Source of the DNA: Acinetobacter baylyi DSM 14961 = CIP 107474
Lineage (GTDB): Bacteria > Pseudomonadota > Gammaproteobacteria > Pseudomonadales > Moraxellaceae
DNA: 64,000 bases
Direction of reading: 5' to 3'
Assembly (NCBI RefSeq): GCF_000368685.1
Contig: NZ_KB849628.1
Coordinates: 1,229,523-1,293,522 of the forward strand
In this document: in pieces, positions 37,714-47,481 of the stretch
Layout of the letters: each line of letters opens with the position of its first letter
Position numbering within the stretch: the first letter of the stretch is position 1
Position numbers and translations under genes: made by a program
Notes under the pieces: generated by a model
What the model was told of the DNA's origin: nothing
The model's database searches: none
The model's input: only the letters and a program-made list of their open reading frames with translations

Positions 37714-38922
37714 ATGATGAGCGAGGCTTATATCATCGATGCCATCCGCACTCCTCGCGGAAAAGGAAAAAAAGATGGCTCACTTTATGAAGTAAAACCC
37801 ATCACGTTACTCACAACATTACTGAATGAACTCCAGCAACGTCATCAACTGGATACAGCCAAAGTAGATGATATCGTTTTGGGTTGTGTGACGCCAATTG
37901 GTGATCAGGGTGGTGATATTGCCAAAACCGCTGCAATTGCCGCAGGTTGGAACGATGATGTGGCTGGGGTGCAAATCAACCGTTTCTGTGCATCGGGTCT
38001 GGAAGCAGTCAATCTGGCGGCTCAAAAAGTTCGTTCTGGTTGGGAAGATGTGGTGGTGGCTGGTGGTGTAGAGTCGATGTCACGAATTCCGATGGGTTCG
38101 GATGGTGGCCCTTGGGCACTTGATCCTGAAACAAATTTAAAGTCTTCTTTTGTGCCACAAGGGATTGGCGCTGACTTAATTGCAACACTGGATGGTTATA
38201 GTCGCGCAGATGTCGATGCTTTTGCAGTCAGTTCACAACAAAAGGCGGCGGCGGCTCAAGCCAATGGTTATTTCGATAAATCAATCGTGCCCGTAAAAGA
38301 TCATTCAGGTGTGATGATTTTAGAAAAAGACGAATTTATCAAAGCCAATACCAGCGTTGAAGGTTTGGCAAAACTGAATGCCAGCTTTGAAATGATGGGG
38401 CAAATGGGCTTTGATGCGGTTGCCTTACAGAAATATCCAGAAGCGCAAAAAATTAACCATGTCCATCATGCGGGAAATTCATCGGGCATTGTAGATGGTG
38501 CTGCGGTGGTGTTATTGGCTTCTGAAAAAGCAGTGAAAGAGCAAGGTTTAAAACCTCGTGCAAAAGTTCTTGCAACTGCATTAGTCGGCACAGATCCAAC
38601 CATTATGTTGACTGGCCCTGCCCCTGCAGCACGTAAAGCTTTACAAAAAGCCGGCTTAACTATTGACGATATCGATCTCTTTGAAGTGAACGAAGCCTTT
38701 GCAGCTGTGGTGATGCGTTTTATCAATGAATTACAGGTGCCAGAAGATAAAGTCAATGTGAACGGCGGTGCAATTGCCATGGGACATCCATTAGGTGCAA
38801 CAGGCGCCATGATTTTAGGAACTCTACTGGATGAATTAGAACGTCAGGGTAAAAAACGGGGCTTAGCCACTTTATGTGTAGGCGGTGGTATGGGTATCGC
38901 GACGATCATTGAACGAGTGTAA
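37714..38922 (+). CDS. Acetyl-CoA C-acyltransferase (thiolase)
   Basis: A 402-residue thiolase catalysing the last thiolytic step of beta-oxidation. The nucleophile is Cys92 ([15 protein letters not shown]), the His is in GHPLGATGA (His358), and the second Cys is in TLCVGGGMG (Cys388). AAGGA at 37706-37710 favours the second ATG (37717), while ATG 37714 gives one extra Met. It is followed after 10 bp by the FadB-like gene, with the thiolase first. Confidence 0.92.
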   Translation: MMSEAYIIDAIRTPRGKGKKDGSLYEVKPITLLTTLLNELQQRHQLDTAKVDDIVLGCVTPIGDQGGDIAKTAAIAAGWNDDVAGVQINRFCASGLEAVNLAAQKVRSGWEDVVVAGGVESMSRIPMGSDGGPWALDPETNLKSSFVPQGIGADLIATLDGYSRADVDAFAVSSQQKAAAAQANGYFDKSIVPVKDHSGVMILEKDEFIKANTSVEGLAKLNASFEMMGQMGFDAVALQKYPEAQKINHVHHAGNSSGIVDGAAVVLLASEKAVKEQGLKPRAKVLATALVGTDPTIMLTGPAPAARKALQKAGLTIDDIDLFEVNEAFAAVVMRFINELQVPEDKVNVNGGAIAMGHPLGATGAMILGTLLDELERQGKKRGLATLCVGGGMGIATIIERV

Positions 38923-38932
38923 GGAGAATCTC

Positions 38933-41068
38933 ATGAGCGCTATTAAATACGAAAAAAACGCTGACAATATTGTAATTCTTACCCTTGATTCATCGGGTCA
39001 ATCTGCAAATACCATGAATGCAGAATTTCGTGATGCTTTAAATGATGTCAGTCAAAAGCTCAAAGCTGAAACTGACTTGAAAGGGATTATTTTCCGTTCA
39101 GCCAAAAAAACCTTCTTTGCTGGTGGCGACTTAGATGAGCTGATTCAGGTTCAACCTGAACATGCCACTGAGTTTTTTAAAATGATTGAAAAGCTCAAAG
39201 CAGATTTGCGAACAATCGAGACTCTAGGTGTACCTGTGGTCGCGGCTTTAAATGGCACAGCACTTGGTGGCGGTTGGGAGTTAGCACTCGGCTGTCATTA
39301 TCGTATTGCCATCAATGATCCTAAAAGCAAATTTGGTTTACCAGAAGTCACTTTAGGTCTACTTCCAGGTGGGGGTGGTATCGTCCGTATGGTACGTCTA
39401 CTCGGTTTGCAAAATGCTTTTCCATTCTTAATGGAAGGTAAACAATTTGGTGTTGACCAAGCAAAATCTCTGGGATTAGTCCATGACACGGCTGAGAATC
39501 AACAAGAACTGTTAGATAAAGCAATTGTTTGGGTCAAAGCCAATCCGAAAAGTCAGCAGCCCTTCGATGTCAAAGGCTACAAAATTCCTGGTGGTGATCC
39601 TAAAACACCTGCTGTTGCACAAGTGCTTGCGATTGCCCCTGCCATGCTACGCGATAAAACCAAAGGCTGTTATCCTGCACCTGAAGCGATTATGGCAGCA
39701 GCGGTTGAAGGTGCTCAAGTGGATGTCGATACCGCGTTACGTATTGAATCCCGTTACTTTACTCAATTGGCTATCGGTCAAATTGCGAAAAATATGATTG
39801 GTACATTCTGGCATGGTCTAAATGCGATCAAGTCAGGTGCAAGCCGCCCTGCCGATGTTGCTAGATGGCAAGCCACTAAAGTCGGTGTATTGGGCGCAGG
39901 TATGATGGGTGCAGGTATTGCCTACTCAACCGCGATCAAAGGTATTCCTGTCATACTCAAAGATGTATCTGTAGAAAATGCAGAGAAAGGCAAAGCCTAT
40001 TCGCAAAAGCTACTTGATAAACGTGTTTCACAAGGACGTATGACGGCGGAAAAACGTAATCAAGTCTTAGCGCTCATTACTGCTACCGCTGATGCAGCTG
40101 ATTTACAAGGCTGTGATCTGATCATTGAAGCTGTATTTGAGAATCAAGAACTCAAAGCCAAGGTGACGCAAGAAGCTGAACAGTATTTAGCTGAAGGTGG
40201 CATTTTTGCATCAAATACCTCCACACTCCCCATCACAGGATTAGCAACGGCAAGTAAAGATGCCAAGAACTTTATTGGGCTACATTTCTTTAGCCCTGTC
40301 GATAAAATGCAATTGGTAGAAATCATTAAAGGCAAACAAACTTCTGCCGAAACATTGGCTAAAGCCTATGACTTTGTCCAACAAATTGCGAAAACCCCCA
40401 TCGTGGTGAATGACAGTCGGGGCTTCTTTACCAGTCGCGTTTTTGGAACATTTATTCAAGAAGGTATGCGCTTACTGGCTGAAGGTGTACACCCAGCAAA
40501 AATTGAAATGGCAGCACTCAAAGCGGGTATGCCTGTGGGGCCACTTGCGATTCAGGATGAAGTCTCTTTAACTTTAACTGAACATGTTGCAAGCGAAACG
40601 CGCAAAGCACTGCAAGCTGAAGCTAAAGACTTAGCGAAAACTCCTGTTGATGAAGTGGTTCACACCATGATTCACGAGCTCAATCGCAAAGGTAAAGCTG
40701 CTGGTGCAGGTTTTTATGAGTATCCAGAGCATGGCAAAAAGCACTTATGGCAAGGTCTTGACCGCTGGCAAAAAGATCATGATATTTCCGAACAGGAGAT
40801 GATTGACCGCTTCTTGTTTGTTCAGGCACTGGACACTTTACGCTGCTATGAAGAAGGTGTACTTGAGTCTGTGATTGATGCCAATGTCGGTTCGATTTTT
40901 GGCATTGGTTTTGCCCCATGGACAGGGGGTGCTATTCAGTTCTTAAATCAAAACGGAATTGAGAGGTCACTGCAACGTTCAGAGGAATTGGCTCAAAAAT
41001 ATGGTGAACGTTTTAATCCACCACCGTATCTCAAAGAGAAAGCTCAGCAAAAACAAATCATTCAATAA
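38933..41068 (+). CDS. FadB/FadJ-like fatty-acid oxidation protein (enoyl-CoA hydratase / 3-hydroxyacyl-CoA dehydrogenase)
   Basis: A 711-residue bifunctional protein from ATG 38933 (MSAIKYEKNADNIV) with AAGGAG. The N-terminal crotonase domain (~1-190) holds the oxyanion loop GTALGGGWELALG and Glu in FGLPEVTLGLLPGGGG. The NAD-binding domain has GVLGAGMMGAGIAY, SNTSTLPIT and GLHFFSPVDKMQLVEI. Two C-terminal 3HCDH domains follow. It forms the alpha subunit of a beta-oxidation complex with the thiolase just upstream. Confidence 0.93.
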   Translation: MSAIKYEKNADNIVILTLDSSGQSANTMNAEFRDALNDVSQKLKAETDLKGIIFRSAKKTFFAGGDLDELIQVQPEHATEFFKMIEKLKADLRTIETLGVPVVAALNGTALGGGWELALGCHYRIAINDPKSKFGLPEVTLGLLPGGGGIVRMVRLLGLQNAFPFLMEGKQFGVDQAKSLGLVHDTAENQQELLDKAIVWVKANPKSQQPFDVKGYKIPGGDPKTPAVAQVLAIAPAMLRDKTKGCYPAPEAIMAAAVEGAQVDVDTALRIESRYFTQLAIGQIAKNMIGTFWHGLNAIKSGASRPADVARWQATKVGVLGAGMMGAGIAYSTAIKGIPVILKDVSVENAEKGKAYSQKLLDKRVSQGRMTAEKRNQVLALITATADAADLQGCDLIIEAVFENQELKAKVTQEAEQYLAEGGIFASNTSTLPITGLATASKDAKNFIGLHFFSPVDKMQLVEIIKGKQTSAETLAKAYDFVQQIAKTPIVVNDSRGFFTSRVFGTFIQEGMRLLAEGVHPAKIEMAALKAGMPVGPLAIQDEVSLTLTEHVASETRKALQAEAKDLAKTPVDEVVHTMIHELNRKGKAAGAGFYEYPEHGKKHLWQGLDRWQKDHDISEQEMIDRFLFVQALDTLRCYEEGVLESVIDANVGSIFGIGFAPWTGGAIQFLNQNGIERSLQRSEELAQKYGERFNPPPYLKEKAQQKQIIQ

Positions 41069-41087
41069 TTGTTATTTTCTATCACTC

Positions 41088-41114
41088 ACTCCTGCCCTAG
41101 ATTTAGGCAGGAGT
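41088..41114 (+). terminator. Weak hairpin after the beta-oxidation pair
   Basis: ACTCCTGCC-loop-GGCAGGAGT: a perfect 9-bp stem 20 bp after the stop, but with only a poor T-run. Confidence 0.45.
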
Positions 41115-41220
41115 TGCATCTATTTGAATCATCTTGATTTTAATTTTTAAAATTTTCTCTCGTTATTTTATGTTATAACACTTTTTTATTTTTTCTTTAT
41201 TTTGACGGCTGGGCTCATTT

Positions 41221-41457
41221 ATGCGTAAATCATCTTCTGGCAATGATTCAGAATCTACCGCGTTGGGTTGGAAGTTTGTCATCATTGTCGGCATCATCAC
41301 CACGATTTTTTTTACATTTCTCTATTTAGCGATGTCGAGTGAACCTGATTACATGCCAAATCAAGAGAATCAGCGGAGTGCTTCAAAGCCCAATGTTGAA
41401 GCATCGGTTTCATCACAGAATGCAACATTATCTGCGTCTCAACCTCAGCATCAATAA
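41221..41457 (+). CDS. Small single-span membrane protein (78 aa)
   Basis: Begins with a short hydrophilic head (MRKSSSGNDSESTALGW). One membrane helix follows (~18-42, VIIVGIITTIFFTFLYLAM), then a Ser/Gln/Asn-rich tail of about 35 residues with no cysteines. The tail composition suggests it is disordered. It precedes a patatin-like gene by 15 bp, so the two may be co-expressed. No family recognised. Confidence 0.6.
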   Translation: MRKSSSGNDSESTALGWKFVIIVGIITTIFFTFLYLAMSSEPDYMPNQENQRSASKPNVEASVSSQNATLSASQPQHQ

Positions 41458-41472
41458 TTCCGAGTCAAAATC

Positions 41473-42330
41473 GTGTCAAGCAATCAACGTAATGCACTTG
41501 TGGTTGAAGGCGGTGGTATGCGCGGTGCTTTTACCGCGGGTGTACTCGACGCCTTTCTAGAAAAGCAGTTTAATCCTTTTGATCTTTATGTCGGTGTTTC
41601 GTCGGGTTCAACCAATCTTGCCAATTATTTGGCAGGCCAGAAAGGACGTACTCTTAATTTTTACATCGATCATTCACTTCGCCCAGAATTTATCAGTTAT
41701 AAACGATTTTTAAAGGGTGGAGATCTCATGGATCTTGCATGGATGTGGCAAGTAGGTGAATTAGAACATCCACTTGATCGGCAAGCACTCTTTGAGAAAA
41801 ATCCTGATTTTTATATGGTACTCACCCATGCTCTCAATGGGCGGGCAGAATACCTACGTGCAGGTAAAGACAATTTGCTCAATGCCTTACGTGCTTCGAG
41901 TACCATTCCAGTTTTGACACGCCAACCTGTAGACATTATGGGTGAGCCGTATTTTGATGGTGGCGTCGCAGATGCATTACCTGTGCGCTGGGCGGCGAGT
42001 CAGCTCGATGTGAGCAAGCTCATGGTGATTCGCACTCGCCCACAGCAATATTTTAAAGCCAGCAGCCGAGGCGATCAATTTTTGGCGAAATACATGGTAA
42101 GCAATCATCAGGGCTTTGCGCTGAGTCTAAAAGAACGCTGCTCTCGCTATAACGATTCGGTACATTTTTTACGCCAGCCTGCACAACAGCAGATACTCGA
42201 AATCTGTATGCCCAATCAAAAAGGGCTCGCCAATCGCTTATGCAAAGACCGCAAAAAGCTGCAATATACTTATCAGGTGGGTATGGAAACAGGCTTTGCT
42301 GCTATAGAGCAATGGCAATCACTTAAATAA
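41473..42330 (+). CDS. Patatin-like phospholipase (YjjU-type)
   Basis: A 285-residue cytosolic patatin protein starting with GTG 41473. The dyad is complete: GGGMRGAFTAGVLDAFLE loop, nucleophile elbow VGVSSGSTN, and Asp in FDGGVADALPV. It has no signal peptide, in contrast to the patatin lipoprotein at 13026. Members of this branch hydrolyse acyl groups. It follows the small membrane protein gene closely. Confidence 0.88.
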   Translation: MSSNQRNALVVEGGGMRGAFTAGVLDAFLEKQFNPFDLYVGVSSGSTNLANYLAGQKGRTLNFYIDHSLRPEFISYKRFLKGGDLMDLAWMWQVGELEHPLDRQALFEKNPDFYMVLTHALNGRAEYLRAGKDNLLNALRASSTIPVLTRQPVDIMGEPYFDGGVADALPVRWAASQLDVSKLMVIRTRPQQYFKASSRGDQFLAKYMVSNHQGFALSLKERCSRYNDSVHFLRQPAQQQILEICMPNQKGLANRLCKDRKKLQYTYQVGMETGFAAIEQWQSLK

Positions 42331-42354
42331 GCGCATGCCATTATGCAATGAAGA

Positions 42355-42732
42355 TCAGATCGATTGGTTCTGATCTTTCCAAAATACCAGCCGATTAGAA
42401 AATGGATCATGGATGGATACTTCCAGATTCCCCCAAGGAACCGTCTCAATCTGTGGTTTTGCATAAGCATAATTCTGCTCTGTGAGCTGCTGGGCAAACT
42501 GCTCAAGATCGGGCATATGTAAACGCACCAGAGCACCTGGCGAACAATCTCCATAATGCTCGGTGAGATGCAGGCAATATTGATCCTTTGAAAGTTGCAT
42601 ATATAACGGGAAATTTTCTTCAAACTGATGTGTCCAATCCAGTTTAAAGCCTAGAAAATCCAGATAAAAATTCTTGGCTTTATCTACGTCAAAAATACGT
42701 AGAACAGGAATAATAGATTGATGGTTTTCCAT
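42355..42732 (-). CDS. VOC family / bleomycin-resistance-like protein (glyoxalase superfamily)
   Basis: About 125 residues from ATG 42732 (MENHQSIIPVLRIFD). It forms one VOC module with two beta-alpha-beta repeats: VDKAKNFYLDFLGFKLDWTH, then LHLTEHYGD...ALVRLHMP, and WGNLEVSIHDPFSNRLVFWK. In this superfamily these scaffolds bind metals or drugs. It begins 2 bp after the stop of the upstream secreted-protein gene, so it is probably in one unit. Substrate unknown. Confidence 0.85.
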   Translation of the reverse strand: MENHQSIIPVLRIFDVDKAKNFYLDFLGFKLDWTHQFEENFPLYMQLSKDQYCLHLTEHYGDCSPGALVRLHMPDLEQFAQQLTEQNYAYAKPQIETVPWGNLEVSIHDPFSNRLVFWKDQNQSI

Positions 42733-42734
42733 AA

Positions 42735-43385
42735 TTATTCGTCTTTTTCCCAAAATTTCCATCTTGGTTTGGATGGACACTGATAGGCATGTTGAGTCAT
42801 CTGCACAAATTGATTTTCATCAAGGTCATACACCTTGAATATACATTGATCATTACGTTTTTCACCAGATATTTCATAAGAATGACCTGGCTGAGGTATA
42901 AAAAAGCCCTGCGCATGATCACAAGATTGAATCAATTGCGCGGAATGCGTGGAATCTTGCTGAGGTGTCGAATCAATAATAAAACCATATAAACTCACGG
43001 GTTGTTTCGCAGCAACCACATATTCATGATAACTCACCATTTGGTACGTATTTAAATTTCCCTCAACCTGTTTTTGCAAAGGTGTTCTTGGCATTCCGAT
43101 ACTATAATTTAGATTTATTCTCGCCATTGCCTTCAATGCCGTCCAAGTCCCTTCCTCTCGACTCAAATATTCTCGCATCGGTTTGCTTTGTATCTCGCAC
43201 TCATAACGGTGTTGAAAATAGATTTTTTTACCGTTTTGACCATATAACCGAATGCGTGCTTCGGTAGATGGATTGTAAGGTAGGTTTATTTTTTGCGTTA
43301 AAGGATGCGTTTTTTCATTGGCGTACACAACTGACGGAATCAGCATCATCCAGCATCCGAAGGATAATAAGATGTTCTTTTTCAT
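42735..43385 (-). CDS. Predicted secreted protein of unknown function (216 aa)
   Basis: The N-terminus is a Sec signal peptide (MKKNILLSFGCWMMLIPSVV, cut after YA). The mature part has four Cys (YECEIQ, QSCDHAQ, DQCIFKV, YQCPSKP), consistent with two disulfides. It ends in a W/K/E-rich tail (RWKFWEKDE). I recognise no domain. Likely periplasmic. It is immediately upstream of the VOC gene. Confidence 0.6.
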   Translation of the reverse strand: MKKNILLSFGCWMMLIPSVVYANEKTHPLTQKINLPYNPSTEARIRLYGQNGKKIYFQHRYECEIQSKPMREYLSREEGTWTALKAMARINLNYSIGMPRTPLQKQVEGNLNTYQMVSYHEYVVAAKQPVSLYGFIIDSTPQQDSTHSAQLIQSCDHAQGFFIPQPGHSYEISGEKRNDQCIFKVYDLDENQFVQMTQHAYQCPSKPRWKFWEKDE

Positions 43386-43474
43386 ATTACTTCATCCTTG
43401 TACATACAATGAGGATCGTAAGTAGCAATACAATCCATCATGATTTTTATCTAATCTTGTCAATTACATCTTAT

Positions 43475-43930
43475 CTAACATTCCTCATCATGATTGGAAG
43501 ATGAATCCAGATTCAAATACATCTCTATATGAGGAATGCCACAATCAAGGTATTCCTCACCTTGGAGGCTAAATCCTAATACCTCATAAAACCCGATAGC
43601 ATGAATTTGAGCAGATAAAATTAAAAAAGGGAGTTTAAGCTTTTTGGCATGATCGATAATAAATTTCATCAATGCCAAACCAATCCCCTGTCCACGATAA
43701 GCTTTGAGTACTGCAACCCGTCCAATACTGTGATTTTGCAGGAGTCTTGCCGTCGCTATAGCCTGATTAGCATCAAAAACAATAAAATGTAGTGATCTAT
43801 CATCTTCCAGGTCCCATTCTTCAGATTCTGGAATATGTTGCTCAAGTATAAATACCTGCTCACGAATGAACCTTGCATCTGCTTGTAGCATCTGCCAAGA
43901 ACCTACCCGAATCTCTTGATCTATCACCAA
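43475..43930 (-). CDS. GNAT family N-acetyltransferase
   Basis: A 151-residue acetyltransferase. Acetyl-CoA-binding motif A is IGRVAVLKAYRGQGIGLALM (R/QxxGxG). The second helix HAKKLKLPFLILSAQIHAIG and the FYEVLGF strand complete the fold. The EQVFILEQHIPESEEWDLED region recalls the ElaA/YjcF branch. The acceptor substrate is unknown. The gene lies 17 bp after the methyltransferase gene on the same strand, suggesting one unit. Confidence 0.88.
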   Translation of the reverse strand: MVIDQEIRVGSWQMLQADARFIREQVFILEQHIPESEEWDLEDDRSLHFIVFDANQAIATARLLQNHSIGRVAVLKAYRGQGIGLALMKFIIDHAKKLKLPFLILSAQIHAIGFYEVLGFSLQGEEYLDCGIPHIEMYLNLDSSSNHDEEC

Positions 43931-43947
43931 TTAAAACTCACTTTGAT

Positions 43948-45171
43948 TTAACATTTACATCCAACATTATCAATGGTGATCTGGTCTTGTAATAATAATT
44001 CCAGTGTTTGCTTTTGAATACCGTACATCTGTTTGAGTGCCTGAATCTGCTCTAAAATTTGTGGATCTGGCTGTTGAATAGTTTGACGTTTGGTCGCAAG
44101 AATCATTTTATTTTTACTGGTATGTTCCAGTGACACAAATTCAAATACTTTAACGTCATAACCATAGGCTTTAAGTAATAATGCACGTAAAGTATCAGTC
44201 AGCATTTCAGCCTGCTGCCCTGCATGAATACCAAATTGCAGCATCGGTTTAAGCACTTTCGGGCTTTGGAGCTGTGGACGTAATTCCTTGTGACAACACG
44301 GCGCGCACATGATCATCGATGCATTTAAACGAATACCCGTATGAATTGCAAAATCAGTGGCGACATCGCAGGCATGTAGTGCAATCATGACATCCAGATG
44401 TTCAGGCGCATAAGTTCTGACATCTCCTTCAAAAAAATCGAGATGATCAAAACCTGCTTTTTTGGCAACATCTTCACAGAACTCCACCAGATTAGAACGT
44501 AGCTCGACGCCCGTCATTTGGGGTGCTGTACGGGTTTGTTGCTGCAAATAATCATACAGTGCAAAGGTTAAATATCCTTTACCCGAACCAAAATCGACGA
44601 TCTTAATCGAATCATCCTTGAGTTCGATTTGTTCATATGCATGTGAGAAAATTTCAATAAACTTGTTAATCTGTTTCCACTTGCGGGCCATGGCAGGAAT
44701 GATGTTGCCGTTTGGCTCTGTAATACCTAAATACTGTAAAAAAGGTGCCATTGTATCAATATAACGCTGCTTCTCCCGATTATGCTGCTGTCCTACATTG
44801 TTATTGTATTTTTCGGCAGACAATTGTTGCACATTCAACATGGCCTTTTTCTTGTTCTTTTTCAGTTGCGCCTCAATAACACTGCCAAACAAATTGGCTT
44901 GTTTACAATTGGCGATTAATGTCTCTATTACCCCTATCGCATCATTCAGATCATAATTCTTAGTCACGTCTTTAGTGGTGTAGTGGTACAAGGCACTCAA
45001 TTTAAATTGTTGCTGCAATTCAACCATACGAAAGGTAACTTTCTCCAGCTCTGGTTCTGTTCCTTTATATTGACTCAATACCAGACGGTCAAACTGCTGA
45101 TTTTGAATTGTTTGCTGAGTTAATTCGAGAAACTGTTGTTGTTGTGAAAAATCAGGAGTCTGAACGGACAT
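43948..45171 (-). CDS. Class I SAM-dependent methyltransferase-like protein (407 aa)
   Basis: The Rossmann SAM-binding motif is KIVDFGSGKGYLTFALYDYL. MTGVELRSNLVEFC and GDVRTYAPEHLDVMIALHAC continue the fold, and the catalytic-domain motif APCCHKELRPQ carries two Cys. This pattern belongs to the methyltransferase family that has an N-terminal helical extension and acts on RNA or small molecules; the target is not known. ATG at 45171. Followed by the GNAT gene. Confidence 0.8.
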   Translation of the reverse strand: MSVQTPDFSQQQQFLELTQQTIQNQQFDRLVLSQYKGTEPELEKVTFRMVELQQQFKLSALYHYTTKDVTKNYDLNDAIGVIETLIANCKQANLFGSVIEAQLKKNKKKAMLNVQQLSAEKYNNNVGQQHNREKQRYIDTMAPFLQYLGITEPNGNIIPAMARKWKQINKFIEIFSHAYEQIELKDDSIKIVDFGSGKGYLTFALYDYLQQQTRTAPQMTGVELRSNLVEFCEDVAKKAGFDHLDFFEGDVRTYAPEHLDVMIALHACDVATDFAIHTGIRLNASMIMCAPCCHKELRPQLQSPKVLKPMLQFGIHAGQQAEMLTDTLRALLLKAYGYDVKVFEFVSLEHTSKNKMILATKRQTIQQPDPQILEQIQALKQMYGIQKQTLELLLQDQITIDNVGCKC

Positions 45172-45274
45172 AACGGAAAACCTTGTTTATTTGCCCCTAC
45201 AGTTTAAAACGACTTACTTTAAAAACAAAATTGAATTACTATACAACTGTATTTTTAATAAAACTTATAATCAA

Positions 45275-45916
45275 ATGACACAATATCCGATTCAGGACTA
45301 CGATCCCTTTGAAGAACAACTCAATGCATGGAGTCATGCGCTTGGAGCAATACTTGCTGCAATTGGCGCAATTTTACTCGTGCTCAAGGGCTTTCCTCTT
45401 CCGCTTGGGCAATGGATCGGACTCATTGTATATGCACTCAGTCTGGTTTTATTATTTAGCAGTTCAACGCTCTACCATTTTGCTAAAACGCCTGAAAAGA
45501 GACATTGGTATAAGAAACTGGATCACACCGCGATTTATTATCTCATTGCGGGTACATATACGCCCTTTTTGAGTATTGCACTGCCAACTGCCAAAGCACA
45601 TTATCTTTTAATTGCGCTTTGGGTCATCGCCTTAATAGGGACCTTATTTAAACTGGTGTTTATTCATCGTTTTCAAAAAATTTCGCTGCTTGCCTATCTG
45701 GTCATGGGCTGGCTGGCGGTACTGGTGATGGATGACATGCGTCAGTTTTTAAGTTCAGATACACTTTATTTACTGATACTAGGTGGTCTTGCTTATACGG
45801 TTGGAGCATTGTTTTATGCCTTAAAAAAGGTAAGATATACCCATGCTATCTGGCATCTCTTTGTACTTTTAGGCGCAGGATTACACTTCTTGGCCATCTA
45901 TTGGTACGTGATCTAG
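45275..45916 (+). CDS. TrhA/hemolysin III family membrane protein
   Basis: A seven-helix PAQR-like protein of about 213 residues from ATG 45275 (MTQYPIQDYDPFEEQLNAWS); the frame is open 28 codons upstream but without support. The family's conserved residues are visible: FSSSTLYHF, KKLDHTAIYYLIAGTYTPFL and the late HAIWHLFVLLGAGLHF. Despite the name, members are zinc-dependent membrane proteins, not toxins. It is divergent from the methyltransferase gene. Confidence 0.9.
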   Translation: MTQYPIQDYDPFEEQLNAWSHALGAILAAIGAILLVLKGFPLPLGQWIGLIVYALSLVLLFSSSTLYHFAKTPEKRHWYKKLDHTAIYYLIAGTYTPFLSIALPTAKAHYLLIALWVIALIGTLFKLVFIHRFQKISLLAYLVMGWLAVLVMDDMRQFLSSDTLYLLILGGLAYTVGALFYALKKVRYTHAIWHLFVLLGAGLHFLAIYWYVI

Positions 45917-46057
45917 TTCATTGTATACAGCCACAGCCACCCTGAATCCGTATTTCAATGACATGAAACTGTCGCTACTTTTTTAAGAAATTACCGCTTT
46001 TTTAAAAAATTACGCTTCCAAAAACGAATTTTTATTTTAAGAAGTGTAAGGTTTATT

Positions 46058-47368
46058 ATGACGTCAACAACGACTACAGCATCACCAGAAATTGCTACTA
46101 ACTCAAAAACTCGGGTTTTATTTGCCAGCCTTGTGGGTACCACGATTGAGTTTTTTGATTTTTATATCTATGCCACGGCCGCAGTTCTGATTTTTCCACA
46201 TCTATTTTTTCCAGCCAGTAGTGGCAGCGCTGCTGTACTCCAGTCTTTAGCCACCTTTGCAATCGCGTTTATTGCTCGTCCTATTGGTGCTGCATTGTTC
46301 GGTCATCTGGGCGACCGTATTGGTCGTAAAGCCACGTTAGTTGCAGCACTCTTGACGATGGGCGTTTCGACAGTCTGTATTGGTCTACTTCCCAGTTATG
46401 CACAAATTGGGATTGTCGCACCATTATTACTGGCATTATGTCGTTTAGGTCAAGGCTTGGGTTTAGGAGGTGAATGGAGTGGAGCCGTTCTGTTAGCCAC
46501 TGAAAATGCACCTGAAGGTAAACGTGCATGGTATGGCATGTTCCCTCAGCTTGGTGCGCCGATTGGATTTATCTTGGCGACGGGTTCATTCCTATTGCTG
46601 GGTGTATTGATGTCTGATCAAGCATTTATGCAGTGGGGCTGGCGTATTCCTTTTGTCGCCAGTGCAATTTTGGTGATTGTGGGTCTTTATATCCGTTTAA
46701 AACTTCATGAAACACCAGCCTTTCAGAAAGTGCTGGATAAACAAAAAGAAGTGAATATTCCTTTTAAAGAAGTTATCACCAAACACTTTCCAAAGCTGGT
46801 TCTCGGTACGATTGCTGCCATTTGTACTTTTGTGGTGTTTTATCTGACAACAGTGTTTGCACTGAATTGGGGAACCACCAAGTTAGGCTATTCACGTGGT
46901 GAGTTTTTAGAATTACAACTGATTGCTACCCTTTGTTTTGCCGCATTTATCCCCCTTTCTGCAATTTTTGCAGAAAAATTTGGTCGTAAGCTCACTTCAA
47001 TTAGTATATGTGCGCTCGCTGCGGTGTTTGGACTATTCTTTTCGGATATGTTGGCCTCTGGCAATACCTTTGTAGTGTTCCTGTTTTTATGTACAGGGCT
47101 TTCTATCATGGGGTTGACCTATGGTCCAATTGGCACCGTGTTGTCAGAATTATTTCCAACGTCAGTACGTTATACAGGTTCTGCACTCACCTTTAACTTG
47201 GCAGGCATATTTGGTGCATCTTTTGCCCCCCTGATTGCGACCAAGCTTGCTGAAGCGTATGGCTTACAAGCGGTGGGATATTATCTCTCTGCGGCTGCTA
47301 TTTTGTCCTTGATTGCGTTCTTATTGATTCGGGAAACCAAAGATCAGGATGTCAACAACCAGATCTAA
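46058..47368 (+). CDS. MFS transporter, metabolite:H+ symporter (MHS, shikimate-type) family
   Basis: A 436-residue twelve-helix major facilitator. The MHS signature is VGTTIEFFDFYIYATAAVLI near the N-terminus and GHLGDRIGRKATL in the loop between helices 2 and 3. RLGQGLGLGGEWSGAVLLAT in helix 5 is also typical. This branch imports organic acids such as shikimate, citrate or proline/betaine. No catabolic gene is nearby, so the substrate is open. A strong terminator follows. Confidence 0.9.
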   Translation: MTSTTTTASPEIATNSKTRVLFASLVGTTIEFFDFYIYATAAVLIFPHLFFPASSGSAAVLQSLATFAIAFIARPIGAALFGHLGDRIGRKATLVAALLTMGVSTVCIGLLPSYAQIGIVAPLLLALCRLGQGLGLGGEWSGAVLLATENAPEGKRAWYGMFPQLGAPIGFILATGSFLLLGVLMSDQAFMQWGWRIPFVASAILVIVGLYIRLKLHETPAFQKVLDKQKEVNIPFKEVITKHFPKLVLGTIAAICTFVVFYLTTVFALNWGTTKLGYSRGEFLELQLIATLCFAAFIPLSAIFAEKFGRKLTSISICALAAVFGLFFSDMLASGNTFVVFLFLCTGLSIMGLTYGPIGTVLSELFPTSVRYTGSALTFNLAGIFGASFAPLIATKLAEAYGLQAVGYYLSAAAILSLIAFLLIRETKDQDVNNQI

Positions 47369-47374
47369 TCATTC

Positions 47375-47400
47375 AAAAACCAGCACATGCTGGTTTTTTT
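47375..47400 (+). terminator. Terminator after the MHS transporter
   Basis: AAAACCAGCA-CA-TGCTGGTTTTTTT: a stem of eight or more pairs with a seven-T tail. Confidence 0.9.
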
Positions 47401-47481
47401 ATATCGATACAAAAAGGCACTGTTTTCCCTGATCATTGTTTTGAACAATAATATCAACGCATCAATAATGACCACAATAAT

